Positions 29,782-41,127 of a stretch of 64,000 nt of DNA are shown here, one piece after another. Made by a program: the position numbers and the translations under genes. Within the stretch, counting starts at the first letter, position 1; every line of letters begins with the position of its first letter. The notes beneath the pieces are model-generated. The model was given only the letters and a program-made list of their open reading frames with translations. It searched no databases and was not told where the DNA came from. The DNA comes from Pictodentalium vernedei (Eukaryota; Mollusca; Scaphopoda; Dentaliida; Dentaliidae), in the NCBI GenBank assembly GCA_031216915.1, contig CM062293.1:149552285-149616284 (forward strand), written 5' to 3'.

Positions 29782-30885
29782 CATTTATCTGTGGGAAAGA
29801 ATGAACATAATTTACATAACACACCAAAAGATATTGTTGGCCAACTTTGAACGATAAAAAAAATAGCTAGCCTTCTTTACATGGTATGTAGCGTGCACTA
29901 TTGACTCCAATTTTGAATGACACAATATTTGAATTTAGATTGATATATTCCAATATCTGAACACCTCCTGAAACAACATTTGACTGAAAACATTCGATGA
30001 TCAACATCTCCCATATGTCAAGTTATCTGACATTCTTGGATTGTTCTACTGTGTTGCTCATTCCAACGACATACAATTTTCTCCTAGGCCCAGTAGGTAT
30101 TTTGATACGTTCTCTCGGATATTGTTTCAGTTCATTCACCCTGTTGTTGTTGCTATCCGACTGAACATATATATGAACATTTTTAAAGTTCCACAGATAG
30201 TTCTCCTGATTTCAGGCCAGTACAACATTACTTGTCGTGATACATAATATACATTGATATGACTTTCAAAGTCCCAATGATTTTGGCAATACAGCCTGAT
30301 TGTACAAAATAACTTCTGAAGTTCTACATAATAATAGTCAGCACTGATTAACGGCTCATGTGTGCACAGTTAATGGATCAAATTGTTCATTAAACTCAAG
30401 CCAACAGTCTACACACATACAATTCACAGGCTTTCATTCTGCCCAGCAGCGACTTTCTGAAGCTGCTTGTAAAGAGTTCAAAATTACCAAATTGTGCAAA
30501 GTTTTTTTTTGGACACAAACCCTTTTATATTGGTCCTGGATGGAAGTTGCACTTTTTAACCAATGGACATTCAGGATTTTTTTCAGCTATCAGCATTTGT
30601 AAGAGTGTGCAATAGTTGTAAAACACTGGCTTCATCGTTTGATGATAAATTGGTGGTTGCGACTCTGAGAACTGGGTCTCTCAGTCAAAATGAATTAATC
30701 TTCCCCTCATTTACCCACTTAAAATGACGCCAGACTGCCCTTGAGAAAAACTATTGGAACTAAATATTCGCAAAAAGACATTAACAATGATAAACCCTTA
30801 ACAACTACAATAACAAACTACGCTATTCTATAACTAAATGCAAAGTTATCAAAATGAACATATTAACCCCAAATCCCAGAAATGG
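29782..30885. other. No gene or clear repeat seen
   Basis: AT-rich sequence with short random frames only. No splice-bounded coding or recognised element. Confidence 0.4.
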
Positions 30886-31040
30886 CTGACAAATTTTATC
30901 AGGAGTTTATTCTATAACCTGTTTGTAATTAACTGTTCATTTGAATACTCAAGGTATGGTAAATGGTTTGATGGTTGGAAATTATATTCATTTAACAGGA
31001 TAATTCAATTAAGATTAAATTAAGTCCGCTTCACTGTATA
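30886..31040. repeat. Pogo-type MITE right-half fragment
   Basis: It contains AGGAGTTTATTCTATAACCTG, TATGGTAAATGG, GGAAATTATATTCATTTAACAGG and GTCCGCTTCACTGTATA, matching the right half of 4699-5122. Confidence 0.65.
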
Positions 31041-31089
31041 CAGGAGAATGACTTGTCCTGAAAATGCAGTAGAAATAATACAGTAACTG

Positions 31090-31350
31090 AACCCCTACTG
31101 TCCTTGGTTCGAATCCCTCCTGTGGCAACTGCGTTGTGTCTTTGGGCAAGGTACTTCACCCCATTGCTCACGTGGTGACGCAGTGGCATTGTGGACTTAG
31201 GCGTACTGCACATCGATGGAGCACATGTCTTCAACCAATGCTAACCCCACTTCTGTGGAATTAGTACATTGGAGAGTCTGACAGTTGCTCGCCATTGCTT
31301 TGACCCTTGCTGTCGAAAGTATCGTTAAGCTGTAATAAATAAATACCCCC
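31090..31350 (+). mobile_element. tRNA-derived SINE, 5'-truncated
   Basis: It starts at the B-box (GGTTCGAATCCCTCC) and continues with GTTGTGTCTTTGGGCAAGGTACTTCAC, CATCGATGG.GCAC, TCTTCAACCAATGCTAACC and TGTAATAAATAAATA, colinear with 32260-32576. Confidence 0.75.
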
Positions 31351-31539
31351 ACTTAGAAAAAGTGGCTGTTGTATTGTCATCTGCAGGTTATAGAATACGC
31401 GCCTGCTAACTGAATAAAAAATAAATCTTGTAATCTGTCGAAGAATTACTCCAGCATTCCCTGAATTCTCCACATGTATAGACATTTTGAATACATGAGC
31501 TCTGTCAAACGAGATACAATAGAATAAATGCATCACGTG

Positions 31540-31732
31540 TGGGAACTCTAGGAAGTGAAGTGGTGCTTGTTTACTGTGGTAAACAAGCTCTACTTTACGA
31601 GTAAAATAGGACCCAGTGGGTCCCAGTCAACAATGCTTGGGGTGGAAGTCTTCTAAAATGGGCAACATGGGTATAAATGATTGACTAAACTTGTGCAGAA
31701 ATATGTGACCTTGAATACCAATAAATAAATAA
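31540..31732 (+). mobile_element. SINE-like repeat with AATAAATA tail
   Basis: Same unit as 28140-28351: GAAGTGGTGCTTGTTTACTG, GGGGTGGAAGTC, GCAGAAATATGTGACC, ACCAATAAATAAATAA. It lies next to a palindrome right arm (31499-31520). Confidence 0.65.
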
Positions 31733-32079
31733 GGCAATAAATGGATAGATTGAAACTAGGAGAGAGGAAAGTGACCAATTTCCTTTTAATTGTATACTCC
31801 TGCTAATTGAATATTTTTCTCTGGCAAAGTGGCTATTCAATTAACAATGTACTGTACGTGGAAAGCTTTGCATGTGAGCCTTCAAGGATCATTGTTAGGG
31901 AATTTTGTTTTCATTAAAAAACAATGTTTTTTTACTAATGTCACTGATTGTATAATACCTTAGAACCTTATTCATTGAACAGCCACTTTACCAAGGAAAA
32001 ATAAACAGTTAACAGAAATATTCAGTTAATGGTAATTTGGTCATATTTCTGTCTCCTATGAAAATGTGAGAAGTTATTC

Positions 32080-32200
32080 TATTATATCTTGTTTGATAGA
32101 GCTCCTGGAGCTCTGTCAAACAAGATATAAAAGATTACACGCCTTTACTGGACAAAGGCCAAATAGTTCCATAAACATTGGGAATTCAGTGGTTGTCAGA
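32080..32200. repeat. Pogo-type MITE fragment with palindrome
   Basis: ATTATATCTTGTTTGATAGAGCTC-CTG-GAGCTCTGTCAAACAAGATATAA. The sequence around it (TTATTCATTGAACAGCCACTTTACCAAGG, from about 31966) is the left half of the 4699 element. Confidence 0.7.
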
Positions 32201-32211
32201 GTCAGCTTTTG

Positions 32212-32576
32212 GGGGCGCGGTGGCTCAGTAGGTAGAGGTGCAGGCTGCAAGCCGAGAGGTCCTCAGTTCGAATCCCACCTGCGGCAACCACGTTGTGTCC
32301 TTGGGCAAGACACTTCACCCCCATTGTCCACGTGGGGGCACGGTGACACTGTGTACTAAGGCGTACTACACGTCGATGGTGCACCTGTCTTCAACCAATG
32401 CTAACCCTGCTTGTGTGGAGTTGGTATGTTGGGGAGCTGACGGTTGCTCACCGTTGCTCGGTGGTTCTCTCCGGGTACTCCGGCTTCCTCCACCCGTAAA
32501 ACTGTCATGGTCATGGTTAGCCATTGTGCAGAAATATGTGACATTAAACACCAATAAATAAATAAATAAATAAATA
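32212..32576 (+). mobile_element. Full-length tRNA-derived SINE with target duplication
   Basis: The 5' part is tRNA-like: an A-box region (GGCTCAGTAGGTAGAGG) and B-box GTTCGAATCCC. A conserved middle follows (GTTGTGTCCTTGGGCAAGACACTTCACCC, of the type reported as a shared animal SINE core; from memory). The tail is ACACCAATAAATAAATAAAT. The element is flanked by GTCAGCTTTTG (32201-32211) and GTCAGTTTTTG (32577-32587), an 11 bp duplication with one mismatch. The uninterrupted site appears at 27103-27116. It would be moved by a LINE that recognises the tail. Confidence 0.88.
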
Positions 32577-32599
32577 GTCAGTTTTTGCTAGATCGCATC

Positions 32600-32815
32600 C
32601 CTGTGTGAACCCTGGGAAGTGAGGCAGTGCTTATTTACTGTGGTAAACAAGCTCTGTTTTACTGGTAAAATATGACCTGATAAACAATGCTTGGGGTGGA
32701 AGTCCCCTAAAAGGGCAGCTTGGGTATAAATGATTGACTGGACTTGCCTTCCATGTTGCAGTCCAGATTAGCCATTGTTCAGAAATATGTGACCTCAAAC
32801 ACAAATAAATAATAA
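32600..32815 (+). mobile_element. SINE-like repeat with AATAAATAA tail
   Basis: GAAGTGAGGCAGTGCTTATTTACTG to CACAAATAAATAATAA, the same unit as 27128-27312. Confidence 0.65.
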
Positions 32816-32844
32816 ATTGCAAAATCGCAAAATCATAAGATTTT

Positions 32845-34270
32845 AGCTCAACTTGACAGTGTCAAGTATGAGTTATTGGGATGGGTTGCGAACCATGGTC
32901 CATCCATCCTTATGTTCCTCTAGGTTCATCCACATTTCCTTTAGCAAACACTACAGGCCACAGGTCTCATCCAATCAGTTCTGAATTTCATACATGGCTA
33001 TGGGGAAATGTCTAGATGGGAGCTATTGATTTTTTCCCAATTTCGTTGAAAAACATGGTCGCCAGTGGCCATCTTAGATTTGGAATATCAATTGTCAACT
33101 CATCCATTGGCACACCCTGCAGGCCACATCTCTAACCTGATCTTTCCAAATTTCATATGTAGCTTTGGTGTGATGTCAAGATGGGAGCTATGAAATTTTT
33201 ATGAATTTTGTTAAAAAACATGGCCACCAGTAGCCATCTTAGATTTGGCACACAAATTGTCAACAGTTCCATTGGCACACCCTACAGGATGCATCTCTCA
33301 CCCGATCAGTTCCAGATTTCATATGTGGCTTTGAGGCAATGTCTAGATGGGAGCTGTTGAATTTTTTTGAATTTTGTTTAAAAACATGGCGGTCAGTGGC
33401 CATCTTAGATTTGACATATAAATTGTCAGCAATTCCATTGACCCACTCTACAGGAACCATCTCTCACCCAATCTTTTTCAAATTTCATATGTAGCTTTGG
33501 TGTGATGTCTAGATGGGAGCTATCAAACTTTTCTGAATTTTGTTGAAAAACATTGCTTCCAGCAGCCATCTTAGATTTGGCACATAAATTGTCAATTCCA
33601 CTGGCATACGCTACAGACTGCATCTCTCACCCAATCAGTTCCAAGTTTCATATGTGGCTTTGGGGCAATGACTAGAAGGAGCTATTGAATTTTTTAGAAT
33701 TTCTTTGAAAAAGATGGTTGCCAGCAGCCATCTTGGATTTGGCATATAAATTGTCAACAATTCCATTAGCACACCCTAAAGGCCACATCTCTTACCCAAT
33801 TTTTTCAAATTTCATATGTAGCTTTGGTGTGATGTCAACATGGGAGCTATCAAATTTTTCTGAATATTGTTGAAAAACATGGCTGCCAGCAGTAGCCATC
33901 TTGGATTTGGCACACAAATTGTCAATTCCATTAGCACACCCCACAGGCCCCATTTCTTACCTGATCTTTTTCAAATTTCATATGTAGCTTTAGTGTGATA
34001 TCTAGACAGAAGCAATTAAATTTTTCTGAATTTCGTTCAAAAACAAGGCTGCCATTGGCCATCTTGGATTTGGCATATAAATTGTCAATAATTCCATCAG
34101 TACACCCTACAGGCCACATGCCTAACCCGATCTTTATCAGATTTCATATGTAGCTTTATGTGATGTCTTTTTTGTAGAAACTTGAGTGAATCACTTGACA
34201 TTACTGGATCTTTCTATTTAGTTCAGCACCTTCTTGGACAAGTTGAGCTGCAGTGTCATTGACACTTTTT
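32845..34270 (+). mobile_element. Pearl-like / Helentron-type element A with 165 bp tandem core
   Basis: It begins after TTTT with AGCTCAACTTGACA-G-TGTCAAGT (a palindrome). It ends CAAGTTGAGCT, the inverse of the start, then a hairpin AGTGTCA-T-TGACACT and TTTTT. The core is about seven diverged units of 161-169 bp marked by 'TTTGGCA.A.AAATTGTCAA' near 33078, 33242, 33411, 33576, 33737, 33905 and 34067. Confidence 0.75.
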
Positions 34271-34276
34271 GTTTTT

Positions 34277-36435
34277 AGCTTAACTTGACATAGTCAAGAT
34301 AAGCTATTGTCATCACGCATGCGGAAGTCTGTTAGTCTGTGAGTCTGTGAGTCTGTTCACATTTTCCTTTAGCATGGGCTGCACCCCGCAGTTCTTGTCT
34401 GATTGTCACGAAATTTCATATGCCGGTTTGGGGTCATGTCTAGATGAGAATGTCCCCTTTTGGTCGCGATCGAGCAACCTGTATGGCTGCCCGAGCCCAA
34501 AACCCGAAAACCTTTAGCACAGTCTACAGGTCGTATTTATGAAGGGATTTCATTGCAACTTGGTAAGATGCCTCTGTATAATGCCTAGATGAGAACGTCC
34601 CCTTTTGGGCGCCATCCGTCAATTGTGATGGCTGCTCAAGCCCGAAACCCAAAAACGTTTAGCACAGTCTGCAGGTCATGTTTAATATGGTGGGATTTCA
34701 TTGTAACTTGGTAGGATGACTCCTTATGATGTCTAGATGAGAATTTCCCCATTTGGGCATGATCTGCCAACCGTGACGACTGCCCGAGCCCAAAATCCGA
34801 AAACCTTTAGCACAGTCTACATGTCATATTTATTGTGGAATTTCATTGTAACTTGGTGGGTTGACTTCATATATTGTCTGGATGAGAAGGTCCCTTTTGG
34901 ACGTGATTGGGCAACTGTGACGGCTACAGGGGCCCGAAGCCCGAAAACCTTTAGTACAGTCTACAGGTCATATTTATGAAGGGATTTCATTGTAACCTGG
35001 TAGGATGTCTCCAAATAATGTCTAGATGAGAACGTCCCATTTTGATCGCGATCATTCAGCCTTGATGGGTGTCTGAGCCCAAAAACCTTTAGCATAGGCA
35101 AAAGGTCATATTTATGGAAGGATTTCATTGTCACCTGTTCGGTTGACTCCATATAATGCCTAGATGATGACATTCCCTTTTGGTCGCAATTGGTCAACTG
35201 TGATACAGGTGCCCGAAGCCCGAAAACCTTGAGCACAGTTTACAGGTCATATTTATGAAGGGATTTCATTGTAACTTTGTAGGATCACTCCAGATGATGC
35301 CCAGATGAGAATGTCCCCATTTGATTGCGATCATTCAACCATTATGGCTGCCCGAGCCCGAAGCCTGAATACCTTTAGCACAGCCTACAGGTCATATTTG
35401 TGAAAGGATTTCATTGTAACTTGGTAGGTTGACTTCATATAATGTCTAGATGAGAACGTCTCCTTTTGGACACGATTTGGCAACTGTGACGGCTACAGGG
35501 GGCCCAAAGCCCGAAAACCTTTAGAACAGTCTACTGGTCATAATTATGAAGGGATTTCATTGTAGCTTGGTAGGATGGCTCCAAATAATGTCTAGATGAG
35601 AACGTCCCCTTTTGGTCACGATCATTCAGCCTTGATGGCTGCCCAAGCCCAATACCCCAAAACCTTTAGCAAAGTCTATAGGTCATATTTATGGAAGGAT
35701 TTCATTGTAACCTGTTAGTTTGACTCCATATAATGCCTAGATGATGACATCCCATTTTGGTCGTGATTGGTCAACTGCGACGGCTTCAGGGGCCCGAAGC
35801 CCAAAAACCTTGAGCACAGTCTACAAGTCATATTTTTGAAGGAAATTTCATTGTAACTTCGTAGGATCACTCCAGATGATGCCCAGATGAGAATGTCCCC
35901 TTTTGGTTGCGGTCATTCAACCATGATGGCTGCCCAAGCCCAAAGCCCAAAAACCTTTAGCACAGTCTACAGGTCATATTTATGAAGGGATTTCATTGTA
36001 ACTTAGTAGCTTGACTTCATATAATGTCTAGATGAGAACGTCCCCTTTGGACGCAATTGGGAAACTGACGGCTACAGGGGCTGAAGCCCGAAAACCTTTA
36101 GCACAGCCTACAGGCCATATTTATGAAGGGATTTCAATGTAACTTGATGGGATGACTCGTTTTGGAATAATTTCCCTGTAACTTTCATTAATATACGTTA
36201 ACTGTGAGGGCCACATACATTAACTATGAGGTCATATTAACCCACCCCTCAGCTCTTTAGTACAGTGTACACCTCATATTATTTTTATCAAAAACATAGC
36301 ATACAGGGACCAAAAATGAACATATTCCCAATTATCACAATTCTTGTCTTATTTCATAATCCTTTCATAAACATTGAACATTATCCTTTTCATCAAATAC
36401 AACACACAAGTTAAGCTACAGTGTCATTGACACTT
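34277..36435 (+). mobile_element. Pearl-like / Helentron-type element B with 146 bp tandem core
   Basis: It begins TTTTTAGCTTAACTTGACATAGTCAAG..TAAGCT (palindrome). It ends CAAGTTAAGCT, hairpin AGTGTCA-T-TGACACT, TTTC. It sits directly after element A with six bases between and shares A's terminal design but not its core. Confidence 0.75.
34430..36165. repeat. Tandem array of about 12 units of ~146 bp with four-unit higher-order periodicity
   Basis: 'CTAGATGAGAA' or variants mark units near 34438, 34585, 34731, 34878, 35019, 35157, 35299, 35443, 35590, 35737, 35880 and 36027. From 35019 on, variants repeat every fourth unit: CCAAATAATG, then GCCTAGATGATGACAT, then CCAGATGATGCCCAG, then CTTCATATAATGTC. 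The higher-order period is about 571-584 bp. Confidence 0.85.
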
Positions 36436-36439
36436 TCAT

Positions 36440-36600
36440 TATTAAATTATCAGGAGTTTACTCTGTAACATATATACAATTAAGAGGTCAAATTCGCATT
36501 GAAGGTTTGGCAAACAGCTTGATGTTTGGAAATTATATTCAATTAACAGGATTATTTAGTTAAGAGATATCCGATTAAGTGTGCTCCTTTGTATAAACAT
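36440..36600. repeat. Pogo-type MITE right-half fragment
   Basis: CAGGAGTTTACTCTGTAACATATA, TTAAGAGGTCAAATTCG and GAGATATCCGATTAAGTGTGCTCC match 4983-5122 closely. Confidence 0.7.
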
Positions 36601-36832
36601 AATTTCAAAGTTGCATATACCAATTGAATTTGATGACAAAAAAGTTTTCAGTACGAGGGAAAAATTTAGATCGATCAGTCTAAACTTAGAATATTAAATA
36701 CCCCACCTAGATATTTCTTTTGCTAACTGTGCGGTACATGGAGAGTGGACTTCCACTAAAACACTCGTGGACTAGAGTTTCCATCAAAACAAAAACTGCT
36801 TGTATGCATGCCTGGGAATAAGCAGACAGTCC

Positions 36833-37045
36833 TCAGCAGAATGAGTTCTCCAGAGGGTAAATTTGGTGATGCCACACTGCATAGCTTGTAGCATTACTAA
36901 ATTTACCCTCTGTGAACCTCAGTCTGAATCAACATTTCAGACCTAAACAGAAAGAGTTACTCAGAGGATAAATTGGGGGATTCTAGCCCACTGTATGGGA
37001 TAGCACCAGTAAATTCACCATCTGGGGACCTCATTCTGCAAATGA
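36833..37045. repeat. Second copy of the 3355-3545 repeat
   Basis: It is colinear with that copy, including TAGCATTACTAAATTTACCC, AACCTCAGTCTGAATCA, CAGAGGATAAATTG and GGGGACCTCATTCTGC. Confidence 0.65.
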
Positions 37046-37049
37046 CATG

Positions 37050-38320
37050 TTGCTTATTTCCAGGCTTGCTTGTATGTGAAAAGCCTCCAGGTTGAACCCA
37101 AAGGTTCATTGACCAAAGCTTTGCTCTTCTTATTTGTTATCACAGGACTCCACAGTTATTTTCCCAAGTGGAAATTTCATTCCATAAGTGGTCAAGTGGA
37201 AGTCCAATCTGCAGGCATCGATTCTGGTCCACAGTGTGGGATTCAAAAAGGGTTCCGTCCACTGGCACATGTGCACCGCTTGAATTGAACTGCTGCTTAC
37301 TTTTATACCAGAATAATCAAGTTTTTCTTTAGCGAATTATTCCAGAGTGTGGTTCTGTTATTTTTATTGTGAGAATACAGTGCATAGTTTTTGATGAATA
37401 AATTTGTTATCATTACATATTCTGAGTGTTGTTATTGGTTACAGGTGGTTTAAAATGAATGGTCCCTGGCAATTTAGCAGAGTTACTTACAAAAATGTTT
37501 AATCCTCAATTTCCCTCAACTACCATTGAGTTTCCTTTGCAAAACTCAGCATAGTCTATATACAGGACAGAAACAGTGGATAATTTGATTAATGCTAATC
37601 GCAGTTCAGTGATTAATAAAAGGCACCAGTAGCACATGTACATGCAGCAAAGTGCCAGCTCATGGACCACCTGGTGCAACCCAGTGGTTCATGAACTGAA
37701 TATTTTGTGCTTCTTGTGTTTTGTGTCTAGAAAGTAAAACTCTTTGTTGGGTGGAAAATCTACCCTGCCATAAAATAGTAGTAAGCAATCCCCATCTCAC
37801 TCTGTTGTATAGTTACTGCTTTCTATCCACTGTTGACTTGATTTGCATATCATTTCTTCAGAATTATCTTGAACTAATAATTCAATTCAATTCTTTATTC
37901 AGTATTAAACATTTATCAATGTTTATAGCTTACAATATATAATAGATTGTTTGTTACAGTGAGTGAGAACATAACAGTTTTCCGAAGAGACGTAGGTTCT
38001 TCAAACAAAAGTTTGCATGATTGGGTTTTAGATTTGGCGAAGGGTTAAGGTACATAAAGTCCGCTCACGTATTAAATTCTAGTAGGGAGTATATATATAT
38101 AACAGTTGTTTCCAACAGTTATTGTTGGTAATGACATGCACATATCGACAACATCGACACCAGCTCCAAGAGTGGGGAGTGGGAGAGGGGTGGAGTACTT
38201 GATGAAGCCTTCAGTGCATTCATATGTGAAAGGTGCTATAAGGTGACTATTGTAACAAATATCTCATTGTGCTCTTTCCAATGAGGGGGTCATATAACTA
38301 TATTTTTTACGCAAAAGTTT
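37050..38320. other. No gene seen; ends in a broken TTAA MITE
   Basis: AT-rich sequence with no recognised coding. Near 37660-37690 is a weak palindrome related to 5511-5565. At about 38266-38336 is half of a family 1 MITE (CTTTCCAATGAGGGGGTCATATAAC), split by the LINE that follows. Confidence 0.45.
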
Positions 38321-38336
38321 TAGTTATTCAGGAATT

Positions 38337-40680
38337 AGTTTAAACAATATTTATTAAAGAATTTGATATGTATACAATATTCAATAACAGTTAATGGAAG
38401 TAAACAAAATGTGAACAGCAAGCAATACAGTTGTATACAAGTAGCGAGCAGACAAGTTACAGTTTGAGAGGGGATCCGACAGAAAGCTTACAGCTTATGT
38501 AAGTCGTCTCCCTGGTAGGTTAAAGATACTCCTGTAGGTCGTGTAATATCAGTCGAAGAACTCACACAACGTCGCATGGATGCCGAAAACACCTCGCCCC
38601 CCCCCCCCCCCCCCCCGTTGTGTTTTAATTAGGACGAGATTGCTACAATTGTAGATTAAATTAACCCAAGAAAATTAGGCACACATACCCTCTCAGGCCA
38701 ATGGCATCCAGAGTCGGGACGGCGAAGCGACCTCGGCCACCAGGCAACGATATGTGAGATTGTTTGAACTGCAAATAGAAATAAAAAAGATAGAATAAAG
38801 TTGCGGAAGTACGAAACACTGATAGAAGAATGAAGAACATAATGGAGAAAAATTACAATAGCCAGGTTGAAGGCATGGTGCATTGACGTAAGACTGGAGA
38901 GAGTAAAAGGGCGGAGACTTAGTTTTTAGATCATTACTATAGAGATGGGCATGTTATGAGTTGAGAGTTTCGGTGGTGTTGAACTGCGAGAGGCTGGTAA
39001 GTGTATTTCTTGAGGCATTGGCCACTTGATTAATTGTATATATGATATGATACCATAAAGAGGAAACAGAGCTCCAAAGCCGGGATATCCACGAACGAGA
39101 TATAATGTTGAGTGAAAATTTACTGAAATCGTTTGCTGGATAAAATGAAGTCATGTACTACGTCAAAAATAAGGCAGTTGTCCTCACTATTTAAGAATTC
39201 GGATCCAAACAAAAGTATGGATGTATCTACTCTATATGGGAGTAAATTAATCGAGTTGTTACGAGAGTTCGAGAACAGTGGACAATGAAGGAGAAAGTGG
39301 TCAGTAGTTTCACGCTCACCACACTGACACGACGGGGAAGGTATTAAGTGGTTTTCGTGGAGGTGTGAGTTCAGGTTACTACAGTGTAACCGCAGCCTAC
39401 AGTGGTATATTTGGGCCCTGCGAGATTTCGCATTGTTGTAAAACCTTGGGGGTCTTTGGTTACTATTACTCAGGAAAGTTTTAAAGTTAGTCAACGATGA
39501 ATTCACGCGGACAGGTATGGGCAAATTATTCCACTGGTCAGTGACGCTTGGGATAAAAGAGGACTGATACAATTGCGTTCGACAGAAAGGAAGTTGGTGG
39601 TTCTGACTAGATCGGAGACTAAGTGGTGAATTCGTCATGGAGACGAGTCTGGGAACTTTATTTGAGATGTATGGGGGACACATATGATGATACATTTTAA
39701 AATACTGAATTAATTTATGTTTGCGGCGTCTTTCTTGTAGTGAGTTCCAACGTGTTTCCATGTATAGCAGAGACTTACTAGCACTCAATGTGGCTCCTGT
39801 GATTATTCTTGCAGCTGCAATCTGTATTTTTTCAAGTTCAGCGACATAAGTCACAGAACAATTATCCCAGACAGTATCCGCATATTCAAGAAGTGGCCTT
39901 ATAAAGGCAAAATATATCTTTTTCTAAGACACTGCGATCTGGACTAAATTTGTGCCTCCTCAGCAGGTCTATACGGGACCAGGCTTTGGAGCAGATATGG
40001 TCAATGTGATCATTCCATGTGTTGTTTAGTATGAGGCCTAAGTGTTTATGGTTGGAAACTTGCGCAATCGCCGAGTCACCTAAATATAAGGGTGGGTTGG
40101 AGTTGGGGTTGCGTTTACGCGATATTATCATACTCTCTGTTTTGTTGGGATTGAACTCAACCAACCAAGTTTTGGCCCAATGCTCGATTGTGGTCAAATC
40201 CTGATTGATTATGACCTAGGCTTGCTCCGGGTTTTCAATAATTAAATATAAGGAAGTATCGTCAGCAAAGAGGCGTATACTACTAAGTAAATTTCTGGTT
40301 ATATCGTTTATGTTTTTCAGGAACAGCAGGGGCTCAAGTATTGACCCCTGGGGTACACCAGCACTGATGGGCCTCCATGAAGATTCCGTCGAAGCTATCA
40401 CAATCCGCTGCGATCTATCCGCAAGATATGATTTCAAAAACTGCAGAAGTTCCCCCGAGACGCCAATACTCTCCAGCTTATAGATTAGGCCCGCATGCCA
40501 TACCTTGTCAAAGGCCTTACTGACGCCACAGAAGACAACCCTAACTTCTTTACCTTCGTCAAGAGCCCGACAGAATTCGTCGTAGATATCAGTTAGTTGG
40601 AGGACAGTTGAATCTCTTGGCGTAAAACCGGATTGAAATTGGCTGAGAACATTATTTTCGCTCAAAAACTGCCATAATAA
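38337..40680 (-). mobile_element. 5'-truncated non-LTR retrotransposon (LINE 1) with 13 bp target duplication
   Basis: TTATTCAGGAATT is present at 38324-38336 and 40681-40693. The flanks join into a family 1 MITE (CAATGAGGGGGTCAT... on the left, TGCAGGTGTCTTCTGCTT on the right), so the LINE landed inside that MITE. On the - strand it holds RT coding, then a 3' untranslated part with an AATAAA-type end next to 38337. The 5' end is cut within RT. A C20 tract lies in the untranslated part (38597-38616). Confidence 0.88.
39120..40665 (-). pseudogene. LINE reverse transcriptase C-terminal half, disrupted
   Basis: Seen on the - strand: QFQSGFTPRDST, VSKAFDKVWHAGL, GVPQGSILEPLLFL and LFADDTSLY (catalytic Asp pair intact). 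The thumb region follows (WLVEFNPNKTESM, NHKHLGLILN), then a cysteine motif near the end, CQCGERETTDHFLLHC. No RNase H domain. This layout fits Jockey-like and related LINE clades; clade is not certain. Breaks: a stop at about 40214 after NPEQA and a frameshift near 39890 where the frame changes between the 39886-40197 and 39120-39854 pieces. The last piece is open for 244 codons. Confidence 0.85.
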
Positions 40681-40693
40681 TTATTCAGGAATT

Positions 40694-41127
40694 GTCTTTT
40701 ATGCAGGTGTCTTCTGCTTGTTGTCTGCATTTACATGTACAAATGTCTTTCACGGGGGAAGGGGGGGGGGGGGGTGGTTAGTTCTTTTGTCAGTCAGGTG
40801 GTGAAAAAGGTTGTTATGAATTATAGTTAAAACTGCCAAATTGGAAAAGACAAAACGTATCCAGGCTGAATTCCATCACTGTACTCTTGTTGACTTCTCA
40901 CTGAAACTTTATGCCTTGACTTCATATCCATGTTGCAGTCACGATTGGCCATTGTGTAGAAATATGTGACTTTAAACACCAATAAATAAATGACACTTGA
41001 TGCAGGGAGCTTATTGAGCACCAAGAGAGAATAGAAGCATAAACCCTCAGGTTACTGCTGAAAATGTATGCCCGAGAGAAAGCTATATCTTTGGTGGTAT
41101 TGGTAGCAGAAGTAGTAGAAGTAGTTC
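40694..41127. other. MITE remainder, G14 tract and SINE tail
   Basis: The first part completes the split family 1 MITE. G-runs lie near 40754-40774. At 40912-40992 is a SINE 3' end (CATATCCATGTTGCAGTCACGATTGGCCATTGTG.AGAAATATGTGA, then ACACCAATAAATAAATGA). No gene. Confidence 0.6.

Noticed and set aside
32212-32290. Functional tRNA gene
   Set aside because: A- and B-box-like sequences are present, but the cloverleaf is not maintained and the region continues into a SINE body and tail with target duplication.
34430-36165. Regular repeats that might suggest a CRISPR-like array
   Set aside because: Units are about 146 bp, diverged and without unique spacers, in an animal genome. It is a tandem satellite core.
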